DNA of 64,000 nucleotides from CAIQPV01 sp964480365 (GTDB taxonomy: Bacteria; Pseudomonadota; Gammaproteobacteria; Burkholderiales; Gallionellaceae). The stretch is from positions 3,672-67,671 of the forward strand of contig CAYZPM010000021.1 of NCBI GenBank assembly GCA_964480365.1. Direction: 5' to 3'. Both the position numbers and the translations under genes were made by a program. How positions within the stretch are numbered: the first letter of the stretch is position 1; each line of letters begins with the position of its first letter. The notes under the pieces were generated by a model. It saw only the letters and a program-made list of their open reading frames with translations. It did not search any database and had not been told where the DNA came from. Below, piece after piece: positions 7,684 to 15,687 of the stretch.

Positions 7684-8145
7684 ATGTCGCAAGCACAAGC
7701 TGAAGTAACCAAAACCGAAGCATCCGGCGATTTCGAGCCGAGGATCGTCGCTTTCCTGTGCAAGTGGTGTTCGTCGGCAGGCAGCGATCTGGCCGGGGTG
7801 TCGCGCATGCAGTATCCGTCCAACGCGACGCCGATCACCGTCCCGTGTTCGGGCAGTGTGTCGCCGATGTATATCCTGTCGGCTTTCAAAAAGGGAGCGG
7901 ACGGCGTTCTAGTGTCAGGTTGCCATATCGGTGACTGCCATTACATTGAGGGCAACTTTCTGGCGCGGCGCAAAATCCATCTGGTCAAGGAGCTGCTTGG
8001 ATTCGTTGGCATTGAGCCGGAGCGTTTCCGCATGTCCTGGGTATCGGCCGCCGAAGGCGCAAAGTATTCCAACGTCATCAAGGATTTTGTCGAAGACCTC
8101 AGGCCGCTCGGACCGCAGAACAAGCTGAAGGCAGATCGCACATGA
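7684..8145 (+). CDS. flxD: MvhD/FlxD-like [2Fe-2S] electron-transfer subunit
   Basis: The 153-residue protein belongs to the MvhD (methyl-viologen-reducing hydrogenase delta) family. Cysteines in AFLCKWCSS, TVPCSGSV and SGCHIGDCHY match the conserved set that binds a [2Fe-2S] cluster. MvhD/FlxD links an electron-input module (hydrogenase or NADH-oxidising Flx) to HdrA. No hydrogenase genes are visible, but an FAD/NAD(P)H module follows, so a Flx-type input is more likely. The start is preceded by AAGGAAGATAG. The stop overlaps the next start by 4 bp. Confidence 0.85.
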   Translation: MSQAQAEVTKTEASGDFEPRIVAFLCKWCSSAGSDLAGVSRMQYPSNATPITVPCSGSVSPMYILSAFKKGADGVLVSGCHIGDCHYIEGNFLARRKIHLVKELLGFVGIEPERFRMSWVSAAEGAKYSNVIKDFVEDLRPLGPQNKLKADRT

Positions 8146-9167
8146 TCAATATTCAGGATATGCGTGACACCGCGCGCAATCTCCTCGCAAAAGGTGAGGT
8201 CCGCGCCGTCATCGGCTATCGGCGCGGAAGCAGCGGCATGAATGCTGAACCCGTGGTTATCACGAACCCTGCGCAAGCCGACGAATTGGTATGGGATCCC
8301 ACCTGCTTTCACAATCTTTCGCTGTATCTGGTCGAGGATCGCAAGTTTTTGGCGCATCTGCGCAAAACGGCTGATTTACCCATCGCCATCATCGCCAAGG
8401 GTTGCGATGCGCGTTCCACCGTGGTGTTGATGCAGGAACATTATTTCGAGCGCAAGGATATTTACATAATTGGTATGTCCTGCGAGGGAACGGGCGTGCT
8501 GGACGAACGCAAGCTCGCACGCAAGGGCATCCAGGCGACGAATTCTGCCTTCGACGGCGACGATTTCGTGTTCACCATGGCGCAAGGCGAACAGCGCATC
8601 CCCGCGCGCGAGGTGATGGCAGATCGCTGTCTGGAATGTCGCGAACCCTTTCCCAAGGAGCATAACGCAGTGCTCGGAGAGAACAAGACCGGTCGTGAGT
8701 TGGCTGCGCCGTTCACCGCGCTCAAGCGCTTTGAAGAGATGGATGCCGGTGCACGCTGGAAATTCTGGGAGCATCAGTTCGAGCGCTGCATCCGTTGCTT
8801 CGCGTGCCGCTCGGTGTGCCCGATGTGTTACTGCGAAGAGTGCGTGGTAGACAGCATTAGTTTCCCGGTCACCGGGCAGACTACCGCCGAGGAAAAGGCT
8901 AACCGCGTGCGCTGGATCGAACGCTCGGCAACGCGTCCGGAAAACATGACCTATCACATGACGCGCGTCCTGCATCTGGCCGGGCGCTGCATCGATTGCA
9001 ACGAGTGCGAGCGCGTCTGCCCGGTCAACATTCCGTTGCGCCTGCTCAACAACAAGATGGAGCGCGAAGCCCGCGAAGAATTTGGCTACGAGCCGGGCGC
9101 AAGCATCGGAGGGCCGTCGCTGACCGCCTCCTTCCTCGACAACGACCCCGGCAAATTCATCAGGTAA
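8142..9167 (+). CDS. FlxC-like iron-sulfur protein (FrhB/4Fe-4S dicluster type)
   Basis: This 341-residue protein has an N-terminal domain with conserved cysteines (WDPTCFHN, AKGCDARS, GMSCEGTG, DRCLECREPFP), like proteins next to Hdr complexes. Its C-terminal domain has cysteine clusters CIRCFACRSVCPMCYCEEC and CIDCNECERVCP, giving at least two [4Fe-4S] centres. By position between the MvhD-like and HydB-like genes it corresponds to the FlxC/FlxB iron-sulfur subunits of FlxABCD-HdrABC complexes. The likely role is electron relay between the NAD(P)H flavoprotein and MvhD-HdrA. Family assignment at the FlxB versus FlxC level is tentative. Confidence 0.78.
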   Translation: MINIQDMRDTARNLLAKGEVRAVIGYRRGSSGMNAEPVVITNPAQADELVWDPTCFHNLSLYLVEDRKFLAHLRKTADLPIAIIAKGCDARSTVVLMQEHYFERKDIYIIGMSCEGTGVLDERKLARKGIQATNSAFDGDDFVFTMAQGEQRIPAREVMADRCLECREPFPKEHNAVLGENKTGRELAAPFTALKRFEEMDAGARWKFWEHQFERCIRCFACRSVCPMCYCEECVVDSISFPVTGQTTAEEKANRVRWIERSATRPENMTYHMTRVLHLAGRCIDCNECERVCPVNIPLRLLNNKMEREAREEFGYEPGASIGGPSLTASFLDNDPGKFIR

Positions 9168-9171
9168 CAGC

Positions 9172-10206
9172 ATGGAAAAGATTTTAGGCAAAACCAAAAT
9201 TGACGACTGGGTCGCCGCGTTAAGCGACTGGCAGGTTTCTGCGCCCGTGCTGGAAGACGGCATCTGGTCGTATCAGTCAGGCAGCGGCAGCGTGCAACTT
9301 GAACACAGCAACACCACGCAGCCGCCCAAGGGATTTTCTTTTCCCCAGCGCGAGGTGTTTTTCTCGTTCGAGCAGATCAAGGGGGAGCCTCCCAAGCTGA
9401 CGCAGAAACTGCCGAAGGCAACACGTCATGCCGTGTTCGGCGTGCGTCCCTGCGACGGCTGCGGCGCGGTGCGCATGGACAAGGTATTCAGCGATCACGT
9501 GGCAGATAATTATTATCAGGCACGGCGCAGCAACGTGGCCTACGTGGGGCTGGCGTGCAATCAGCCGCAGGGCATCAACTGCTTCTGCCTGTCGGTCGGC
9601 GGTTCGCCGGTATCAAGCGGCGGCATGGATGTGCTGATGACCGACCTGGGCGACTGCTACTTCGTGGCTGCGATCACCGAGACCGGCAAGGCGCTGATGG
9701 CGGCAGGCAAGGACGTGTTTGCCGAACCGACCGCTGCCGACCGCAAACAACTGCAAAAAACCCACGCCGAAGCGATCGCCCATCCGCAACGTGCCATCAA
9801 CAATCTCGACGAAGCGCCTGCCAAGTTGAAAGCGAGTTTCGATTCGCCGCTGTGGGAAGAATTGGCGCGTGCCTGTATCGGCTGCGGAGTCTGTACTTTT
9901 CTGTGCCCGACCTGTCACTGCTTCGACATCAACGACGAAAATACCAGCGCGACTCCGATCAAGGGCAACCGGGTGCGCACCTGGGACAATTGCCAGTTCC
10001 CCGACTTCACCATGCACACCTCCGGCCACAATCCGCGCGAGAGCCTGGGTTCCAGATTGCGTCAGCGGGTGAGCCATAAATTTCAATATTTCTACGAGAA
10101 TTTCGGCATGCCGCAGTGCACCGGCTGTGGCCGCTGCATTACCGAATGTTCTGTCGGGATTGATATCGTCAATGTCGTCAACAAGGTAGCCGAACATGCC
10201 GGATAA
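9172..10206 (+). CDS. FlxB/HydB-like 4Fe-4S dicluster protein (sulfhydrogenase beta-like)
   Basis: The 344-residue protein resembles the beta subunit of sulfhydrogenase-type modules. An N-terminal domain contains FGVRPCDGCGA and LACNQPQGINCFC. The C-terminal half has CIGCGVCTFLCPTCHCFD and CTGCGRCITECSVG ferredoxin motifs. Such proteins pair with an FNR-type gamma subunit, which follows here with an overlap (the next ATG is at 10196, before this stop), supporting a heterodimer. In the proposed complex it moves electrons from the FAD/NAD(P)H subunit toward the MvhD-like protein. Confidence 0.82.
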   Translation: MEKILGKTKIDDWVAALSDWQVSAPVLEDGIWSYQSGSGSVQLEHSNTTQPPKGFSFPQREVFFSFEQIKGEPPKLTQKLPKATRHAVFGVRPCDGCGAVRMDKVFSDHVADNYYQARRSNVAYVGLACNQPQGINCFCLSVGGSPVSSGGMDVLMTDLGDCYFVAAITETGKALMAAGKDVFAEPTAADRKQLQKTHAEAIAHPQRAINNLDEAPAKLKASFDSPLWEELARACIGCGVCTFLCPTCHCFDINDENTSATPIKGNRVRTWDNCQFPDFTMHTSGHNPRESLGSRLRQRVSHKFQYFYENFGMPQCTGCGRCITECSVGIDIVNVVNKVAEHAG

Positions 10207-11020
10207 CATATACCTGCCAGAGCTGGCTCGGATCGTCCACATCAAGGAAGAGATCAGCGGCGAACGCGCCATCAAGACCTTCCGCGTGGAACCGGTAAAC
10301 GGAGGCGGCTTCGAGCATAACTGCGGCCAATGCGCCATGCTGTCGATTTTCGGTCGCGGCGAAATGATGATCTCCATCGCTTCTTCGCCGCTGATCACGG
10401 AGTACAAGCAATTCAGCGTAATGAGGGTAGGACGGGTGAGCTCTGCTTTCCATGAACTGGAAGTGGGCGATGTGATCGGCATACGCGGTCCCTACGGCAA
10501 CAGCTTCCCGCTAGATGACTGGCGCGGAAAAAATCTGGTGTTTATCGGCGGCGGCGTCGGCCTGGCGCCGATCTGGCCCGTGATCACCACCGCCGTGACG
10601 CAGCGTACCGATTTCAAGAACATCTCCGTGTTTTACGGTGCACGCTCCCCGCGCGACCTGATGTATAAGGCAGAACTGGATCGGTTGCGCGGCGACGCAG
10701 ATATTCAATTGTCCGTAGACCGGGCCGAGGCAGGCTGGAACGAATATTGCGGTTTCGTGCCGGCCAACGTGTTGGACAAGAAACCCTCGCCCGATAACAC
10801 CATCGCGATTACCTGCGGGCCACCCATCATGATTAAATTCGTGATCCAGAACCTACAACAACTCGGCTTCGCGGACGAACAAATTTACACGACCATCGAG
10901 AACAAGATGAAATGCGGCTTGGGTAAATGCGGTCGCTGCAACGTCGGCAAGGATTATATCTGCACCAAGGGGCCAGTCTATTCGTGGGCTCAGTTGAAAG
11001 AATTGCCGGAGGAATATTAA
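10196..11020 (+). CDS. FlxA/HydG-like FAD- and NAD(P)H-binding oxidoreductase subunit
   Basis: This 274-residue protein has the ferredoxin-NADP reductase/PyrK fold order: an FAD-binding barrel ending in FHELEVGDVIGIRGPYGNSF, an NAD(P)-binding domain starting FIGGGVGLAPIWPVI, the CGPPIMIKF motif, and a C-terminal [2Fe-2S] loop CGLGKCGRCNVG with a further cysteine at YICTKGP. It is the likely entry point for NADH or NADPH electrons. It ends the cluster, since a strand switch follows. NADH as donor is inferred from the Flx analogy, and the sequence does not settle NAD versus NADP. Confidence 0.87.
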   Translation: MPDNIYLPELARIVHIKEEISGERAIKTFRVEPVNGGGFEHNCGQCAMLSIFGRGEMMISIASSPLITEYKQFSVMRVGRVSSAFHELEVGDVIGIRGPYGNSFPLDDWRGKNLVFIGGGVGLAPIWPVITTAVTQRTDFKNISVFYGARSPRDLMYKAELDRLRGDADIQLSVDRAEAGWNEYCGFVPANVLDKKPSPDNTIAITCGPPIMIKFVIQNLQQLGFADEQIYTTIENKMKCGLGKCGRCNVGKDYICTKGPVYSWAQLKELPEEY

Positions 11021-11147
11021 GACAGCTTCTAGCCCATAGTTGGTATCAAAATCAGCATTGCGGCAGATTCGTTGTACCACCACAAGCTATTCTTGCTCAT
11101 AGAGCCCCAAACTGATTTTACAGTTCATGAAGTCCGTTCTTTTTCGA

Positions 11148-11528
11148 TCAGGCTCCCTCTTGATGTACGGGAGAACAGAACCAAAGCTTGTTTCCCTCGC
11201 TATCCAGAAAACCTCCCACATAAAATTCATCGTATGGCTGGACTGGATCTGAGATGACGATACCTCGTGCGCGCAACGCTTTTTCGGTGTTCGGTGCATG
11301 TCTGACTTCGATCGTGATACGAGGATTCGGCATATCTGTAGGAGGAGAATACCAGTCTTCCTTTAGCATCAGTACTGTTTGTCCAAGAGAATATCCAAGC
11401 TCCTTGCCGCCCTCATCGACTTGAGTCAGTGAAAGCTTGTCACTATAGAATTTTTTAGCCCGATCAATATTAAGAACTGACAGTGCAACAACCTTAATAC
11501 TCAGGAAACCCAGCGGTGACGTATGCAT
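11148..11528 (-). CDS. VOC-family (glyoxalase/bleomycin-resistance-like) protein
   Basis: The 126-residue protein shows the beta-alpha-beta-beta-beta repeat of the vicinal oxygen chelate superfamily: VVALSVLNIDRAKKFYSDKL at the N-terminus, ITIEVRHAPNTEKAL mid-way, and GGFLDSEGNKLWFCSP near the C-terminus where a metal ligand often lies. The start has AGGAG seven bases upstream. It is a single gene in opposite orientation to the FeS cluster. Substrate and activity cannot be assigned, since VOC proteins range from isomerases and dioxygenases to antibiotic-binding proteins. Confidence 0.78.
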   Translation of the reverse strand: MHTSPLGFLSIKVVALSVLNIDRAKKFYSDKLSLTQVDEGGKELGYSLGQTVLMLKEDWYSPPTDMPNPRITIEVRHAPNTEKALRARGIVISDPVQPYDEFYVGGFLDSEGNKLWFCSPVHQEGA

Positions 11529-11923
11529 TTAATTTCTCCTAATAATTAAATAATTAATATTTCGGCATGTAAGTACATGGCAATCAACGCGCCAGGGAAG
11601 AAAAAACCCAGCACACAAAGAACAACAACTATTGTTGTGCTTTGGATGATAATTATGACGATGCAGGTGGCCTTAGAATATCGGCGATCCCCCCAAAATC
11701 AATTAGGTAAATTTTGTAATAGTTACTCAGCGTTTGTCCTAATCAGATGCCACGGAAATCTTTTCGCGTAGGGGGCGTGTACTAAATTTGCCGAATGGCG
11801 GGAAGCGTAAAATCAAAACCGACTGGCTGTTATAGGTTGGTGCCAACAGTCATGGGGTTGGCTATACGGTGGCAGAAATTGGGGCAGCTACCGTCTTCCA
11901 GATCACATATGGAATAATAAAAT
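11529..11923. other. Intergenic stretch without a convincing gene
   Basis: About 395 bp between the divergent-upstream side of the VOC gene and the end of the MBL gene. A 64-codon open frame at 11577-11771 has no ribosome-binding site and no recognisable product. The string CAGCGTTTGTCCTA at 11729-11742 resembles the motif found at 15649-15662 and 17191-17204 and may be a repeat fragment. Nothing else was recognised. Confidence 0.5.
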
Positions 11924-12688
11924 TCAGAACTCGAATACCATTCCGCGCCGCAACATCTGCGGGTTGCATTTTTTGGCGGCTTGCCGCACTTCATGCATGG
12001 TGTCTTTTTCGCGCCCCGGTTCCATATGAACAATAAACAATTGAGCCGGGCGTTGCAGCAGGCGCAGCCCCTTTGCCAGTAGCTCGGCGGTCATGTGGCC
12101 GGAACGTTGTGCGCCTGCGGCGTTGCGGTTGAGGAAAGTGGTTTCGATCAGCAGATATTTTAGGTTTGGAATGCGGTTGAGCGCCTGCCAGAAATCTTCG
12201 CAGAAGGTGGTGTCGCCGCTATACACCAGACTGGCCGCACCACTATCAAGTTGATAACCAACGCATGGGACGGCATGCCGCGTGGGCAGCGCGGTAAATT
12301 TTCTGTTATTCATTTCCACCGTCTCTTTCGTTATGATCGGGGTGAAACTGATGTAGGGGCGCTCTGGGGAAGGCTGGACAGTATAATCAGGCCAGATTTC
12401 GCCGTTGAAAATGTTGCGTTTGATTGCGGAAATAGTCTCGGGCAGTGCGTAAACATTGAGCGAGGTGTCGCGAAAGTTACCGGCGGCATCGGCCAGCAAA
12501 GGCAGGAATCCGCAATGGTCGAGGTGGGAATGGGTAAGAAACAACGTGTTGATGCCAATGGCTTGCGCCAAACTCAAATCACCTGCGCCGGAACCAGCGT
12601 CAATCAGGATGTCTTGATCCACCAGCAAACATGTGGTGCGTAAATCTCCACCGATGCCACCGCTGCAACCGAGAATTTCTACGCGCAT
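11924..12688 (-). CDS. MBL-fold metallohydrolase, class II cyclic-nucleotide phosphodiesterase/RNase Z-like
   Basis: The 254-residue protein starts MRVEILGCSGGIGGDLRTTC and carries the metallo-beta-lactamase metal motif THSHLDHCGF. It also has YSGDTTFCEDFW and a late histidine in FIVHMEPGRE. The combination fits class II cAMP phosphodiesterases and related MBL-fold enzymes. The zinc-ligand set seems complete, so activity is likely. Cyclic AMP as substrate is only a family-level suggestion. It stands alone, with TTAGTATG-type upstream sequence and a 390-bp gap to the next gene. Confidence 0.75.
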   Translation of the reverse strand: MRVEILGCSGGIGGDLRTTCLLVDQDILIDAGSGAGDLSLAQAIGINTLFLTHSHLDHCGFLPLLADAAGNFRDTSLNVYALPETISAIKRNIFNGEIWPDYTVQPSPERPYISFTPIITKETVEMNNRKFTALPTRHAVPCVGYQLDSGAASLVYSGDTTFCEDFWQALNRIPNLKYLLIETTFLNRNAAGAQRSGHMTAELLAKGLRLLQRPAQLFIVHMEPGREKDTMHEVRQAAKKCNPQMLRRGMVFEF

Positions 12689-13079
12689 ACTAACCTCCGT
12701 AGCATTAACCGATCATTTATCGGGTATCAGTTGATCTGTATGGAACCAAACCACTAGTAGGTAGTTTCAATTTTTTGTCGTCTGTGAATTCTAACGTGAA
12801 ACTCGCATACCGACCATCTGCCACGGCTCCGACAAGATAAATGCTTGAACTTATAATTCAGTGATGGCATGGCCGAAGCCGCTTCCGATTCAACAGTAAT
12901 GGCACGATACCCATGACGAGACCGTCGATGCAGAAAAAATCAGCGTCGCTTGTTGTTCTTCGCACGTTGGCGAGTAAAATGTTCAGCGGATGGTCACTTT
13001 CGCACATTCGAATGTAAATTCTGTTTGGTGTTATATAAGTACATCCAGCTAATAACTGTTAACGCTTTCAGGAGTTATC
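12689..13079. other. Intergenic region between divergent genes
   Basis: This 391-bp region lies between the start of the leftward MBL gene and the start of the rightward HAD gene and must hold both promoters. TTATATAAG near 13031 could be part of a -10 region for the HAD gene. No open frame with a plausible start or recognisable product was seen. Confidence 0.4.
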
Positions 13080-13883
13080 GTGGTACCTCTTGGTTTAAAT
13101 CCCAATGAACAATTTCAAATGATTAAGGGCTTGTTGTTCGATTTGGACGGAGTGCTTTATGTTGGCTCTCAGGTCATTGAGGGGGCAATCGATGCAGTGG
13201 AACGTATTCGTGCTAGTGGCATTTCCTGTCGTTTCGTCACGAATACAAGTACATTATCGCTGGATTCTTTGCAACAAAAACTTAATTCTCTGGGGTTTTC
13301 CATACCCAAACGGGAGATCATTAGTGCCCCCCAAGCAGCCTTACTCTATCTGACTCAGAAGCCAAATCCAGTTTGTCGTTTTTTGCTATCGGATGATGTC
13401 AAGCAGGACTTTATGGGCTTCCAGCAATCCGATACTGAAGCCGAATACATCATAGTTGGAGATATTGGAGATGCTTGGTCATACCGTCTAATGAATGAGG
13501 TTTTTAATTGCCTGATGAACGGTGCACAATTGATAGCCATTCATAAAAACCGGTTCTGGCAAACTGAGGAAGGTTTGCAGATGGATATCGGGGGATTCGT
13601 CGAAGCCTTGGAATATGCCAGCAAGACAAAAGCAAAAATAATCGGCAAACCGTCAATTTATTTCTTTCAAATGGCATTGAGTACCATGGGGTTTCAACCC
13701 GCCGAAGTAGCAATCATTGGCGACGACATTGATGCAGATGTGGGCGGCGGAAAACAGGCTGGACTTAAAGGTGTTTTGGTAAAAACCGGAAAATATCGTC
13801 AAGGTTATGTCGAAGCCTCTTCAATTAAACCTGACACGCTGATCGACTCAATTAGGGACTTGCCCAAACTTCTGAAAATTTAG
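13080..13883 (+). CDS. HAD-IIA family phosphatase (NagD/LHPP-like)
   Basis: This 267-residue protein shows HAD motif I (FDLDGVLYVG), motif II within FVTNTSTLS, a C2a-type cap, lysine motif III near IIGKPS and motif IV GDDIDADVGGGKQAG. The cap type and the DLDGVLY start fit the NagD/LHPP group, which acts on small phosphates, nucleotides or phospho-amino acids. I keep the GTG start at 13080 because AGGAG lies six bases upstream. An ATG at 13119 would also leave motif I intact. The gene is monocistronic, with lower GC than the FeS cluster. Confidence 0.82.
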   Translation: MVPLGLNPNEQFQMIKGLLFDLDGVLYVGSQVIEGAIDAVERIRASGISCRFVTNTSTLSLDSLQQKLNSLGFSIPKREIISAPQAALLYLTQKPNPVCRFLLSDDVKQDFMGFQQSDTEAEYIIVGDIGDAWSYRLMNEVFNCLMNGAQLIAIHKNRFWQTEEGLQMDIGGFVEALEYASKTKAKIIGKPSIYFFQMALSTMGFQPAEVAIIGDDIDADVGGGKQAGLKGVLVKTGKYRQGYVEASSIKPDTLIDSIRDLPKLLKI

Positions 13884-13996
13884 TCACCACCTTAAAATAA
13901 CACCTGCCGGGCAAAATTCTGAGTGGGGAAGGTGTTTCGGGATACCTGCGAACTTGCCAACCTCCCAGTGTCGTCATTTTTCACACCCTATCTCCT

Positions 13997-14335
13997 CTAC
14001 AACGCTTCCGCGCCGGTTTCACAGGTGCGGATGCGGATGACTTGCTCAATATCGTAGACGAAGATCTTGCCGTCACCAATCTTTCCGGTACGCGCGGAAT
14101 TCTCGATGGCTTTGAGCACCTGATCCAGCATGTCTGCCTTGATGGCAATTTCCAACTTGACCTTGGGCAGGAAGTCCACCACATATTCCGCCCCTCGGTA
14201 CATTTCAGCGTGTCCATTTTGTCGGCCAAAGCCCTTGACTTCGGTAACAGTAATGCCTTGAACGCCTACCGCGCAAAGTGCTTCACGCACTTCTTCCACT
14301 TTGAACGGCTTGATAATAGCAGTGACGATTTTCAT
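13997..14335 (-). CDS. glnB: PII nitrogen regulatory protein
   Basis: The 112-residue protein is a standard PII: it begins MKIVTAIIKPFKVEEVREAL, has the T-loop with the uridylylation tyrosine in YRGAEYVVDFLPKVKLEI, and the ATP-binding segment TGKIGDGKIFVYDIEQVIRIRT. I use the ATG at 14335, since an upstream in-frame start would add 14 unrelated residues. One oddity is Cys in place of the usual Gly in the final IRTGE motif (IRTCET). No amtB or glnA lies beside it, so GlnB rather than GlnK is preferred but not certain. Confidence 0.9.
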   Translation of the reverse strand: MKIVTAIIKPFKVEEVREALCAVGVQGITVTEVKGFGRQNGHAEMYRGAEYVVDFLPKVKLEIAIKADMLDQVLKAIENSARTGKIGDGKIFVYDIEQVIRIRTCETGAEAL

Positions 14336-14594
14336 TTCACTCTCCCTTAATTGGGGAGAGGCAATGCCTTCACCCAAAAACTTGCGTACTGTTCTTGTGC
14401 TTAGTTATGCACGACAAGGTGCAAGCAGATGTGCCCAGCTATTTCGCCTGTTCCAACCGCCAGCCATTCATAAATCAAGATGTGCTGATAGTTGCGTTTT
14501 TCAAGCATGTAGAATTTGAGATAGCCGCAGGGCGAAGGAAGTAATTTATTGTTCCCCAATACCGAAGTTCGTCGTCACTACAAAGAAAATCCGA

Positions 14595-14930
14595 TTAAGG
14601 TTTGCATTTGAAAATTGCAAAGGTGCGCTTGCCGAATACTGGCGAATTTCCCTTCACGACAGAATCGCCCCCAGCATCTATAGCGCCATTGCGTGCCAAT
14701 TGTAGTAAGTTAGCTTCAACTGCTTCGACACTACGACTGATAAATCCAACTTCAGCAAGAACGCTAACCGTCGTTTCTCCCTTGGACTGACAGCTACCGA
14801 CCTGATTTGCATCCACCAGAGAGACTTGGTCAGACCCTTTTCGCACATCTATCAAGTCGCTGGCGCATCCACCTAACTCAGCAATCAGCAACACTGCGGA
14901 GGTAATAACTATTCTTTTAAAGAATTGCAT
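14595..14930 (-). CDS. Small DUF4156-like lipoprotein
   Basis: This 111-residue protein starts MQFFKRIVITSAVLLIAELGGC, a lipoprotein signal peptide with a lipobox-like LGGC. The body contains the pattern VGSCQSKGETTVSV, a long helix ending LARNGAIDAGGDSVV and a final KC. It resembles the DUF4156 family of short outer-membrane lipoproteins of unknown function. The start at 14930 is chosen because the longer frame would push the signal peptide 34 residues inward. No operon partners. Confidence 0.6.
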   Translation of the reverse strand: MQFFKRIVITSAVLLIAELGGCASDLIDVRKGSDQVSLVDANQVGSCQSKGETTVSVLAEVGFISRSVEAVEANLLQLARNGAIDAGGDSVVKGNSPVFGKRTFAIFKCKP

Positions 14931-15022
14931 GGCAACCCCTAGTCTCTTCGGTAAAATATTTCGTAAGATAAGAGTTTCTATGCGGCCCTGTACCGCGCCA
15001 CATATAGCACTTCTGTGCCCAC

Positions 15023-15053
15023 TAAAAAACACCCACCTAACTTCGGTGGGTGT
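15023..15053 (-). terminator. Rho-independent terminator for leftward transcription
   Basis: A 9-bp perfect stem ACACCCACC/GGTGGGTGT with a 7-base loop is followed, on the minus strand, by six T residues. It would end leftward transcripts coming from the MxKDx gene. Confidence 0.8.
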
Positions 15054-15222
15054 AAGCTGGCCAAGCTGCTAATTGGCCAACGGAGTTAACGTGTAAATCA
15101 ATCGACCACAATCAGGATGACCTTACTTTTGACTATGAGAAGGTTAAGTACGTTGTAACGAGTAAAGTCTTCCTTGAGGAGTGCGTGCTGGCGTGATGAA
15201 CTGCGTCCGCCAACCCGGACGC

Positions 15223-15483
15223 TTACTTATTCATTTCGTCCTTCTTCATTTCGTCCTTCTTCATGTCGTCCTTTTTCATTTCGTCCTTTTTCATCTTGTG
15301 CTTCTTGTGTTTCTTGTGCTTTTTGTGTTTCACGGCTGGCTTTTTCATCTCGGACTTGGCCATTTCATCTTTATTCATTTCAGTCTTGCCCATATCATCC
15401 TTCTTCATCATGTCATCGGCGTAAGCGCCGGCCATGCCGAGGGATATACATGCTGCCAAAATCAGGGTAAACACTTTCTTCAT
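15223..15483 (-). CDS. Pentapeptide MxKDx repeat protein (exported, His/Lys-rich)
   Basis: The 86-residue product starts with a signal peptide, MKKVFTLILAACISLGMAGAYA, then consists almost only of repeats such as MMKKDD, MNKDEM, HKKHKKHKKHK and MKKDEMKKDDM. This matches the MXKDX pentapeptide-repeat family, found mainly in proteobacteria and of unknown function. AAGGAG lies ahead of the ATG at 15483, and an upstream in-frame start is disfavoured. The mature part is rich in Lys, His, Met and acidic residues, which could bind metals in the periplasm, but that is inference. Confidence 0.8.
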   Translation of the reverse strand: MKKVFTLILAACISLGMAGAYADDMMKKDDMGKTEMNKDEMAKSEMKKPAVKHKKHKKHKKHKMKKDEMKKDDMKKDEMKKDEMNK

Positions 15484-15612
15484 ATTTTCGCTCCTTCTTA
15501 AGTAATTGAACAACAATAAAATACTACGACCCGCCAATTCAAGCCCTAGCATTCCCAATAACATCCAAGAACGCTCACACTTTTTATCAAATATTATTCT
15601 GACGAGGAATCG

Positions 15613-15664
15613 GCTTTAAAACTATAGGTGTTTTGTCTGATAATCCATCAGTGTTTGTCCTATG
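15613..15664. repeat. Short dispersed motif (copy A)
   Basis: CTTTAAAACTATAGGTGTTT followed by TGTCTGATAATCC and ATCAGTGTTTGTCCTATG. A diverged copy in the same orientation lies at 17133-17206, so the TMEM175-like and pirin genes sit between direct repeats. Confidence 0.55.
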
Positions 15665-15687
15665 CCGCGAATTTAAATAACTTAGAC

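Noticed and set aside
11577..11771. 64-codon open frame on + strand
   Set aside because: No ribosome-binding site, no recognisable product and a composition like the surrounding intergenic DNA.
14415..14440. Possible sigma-54 promoter (GGGCAC...TTGCA) upstream of glnB on the minus strand
   Set aside because: The two elements resemble -24/-12 boxes but the spacing is one base longer than the strict sigma-54 spacing, so it is not reported as a feature.
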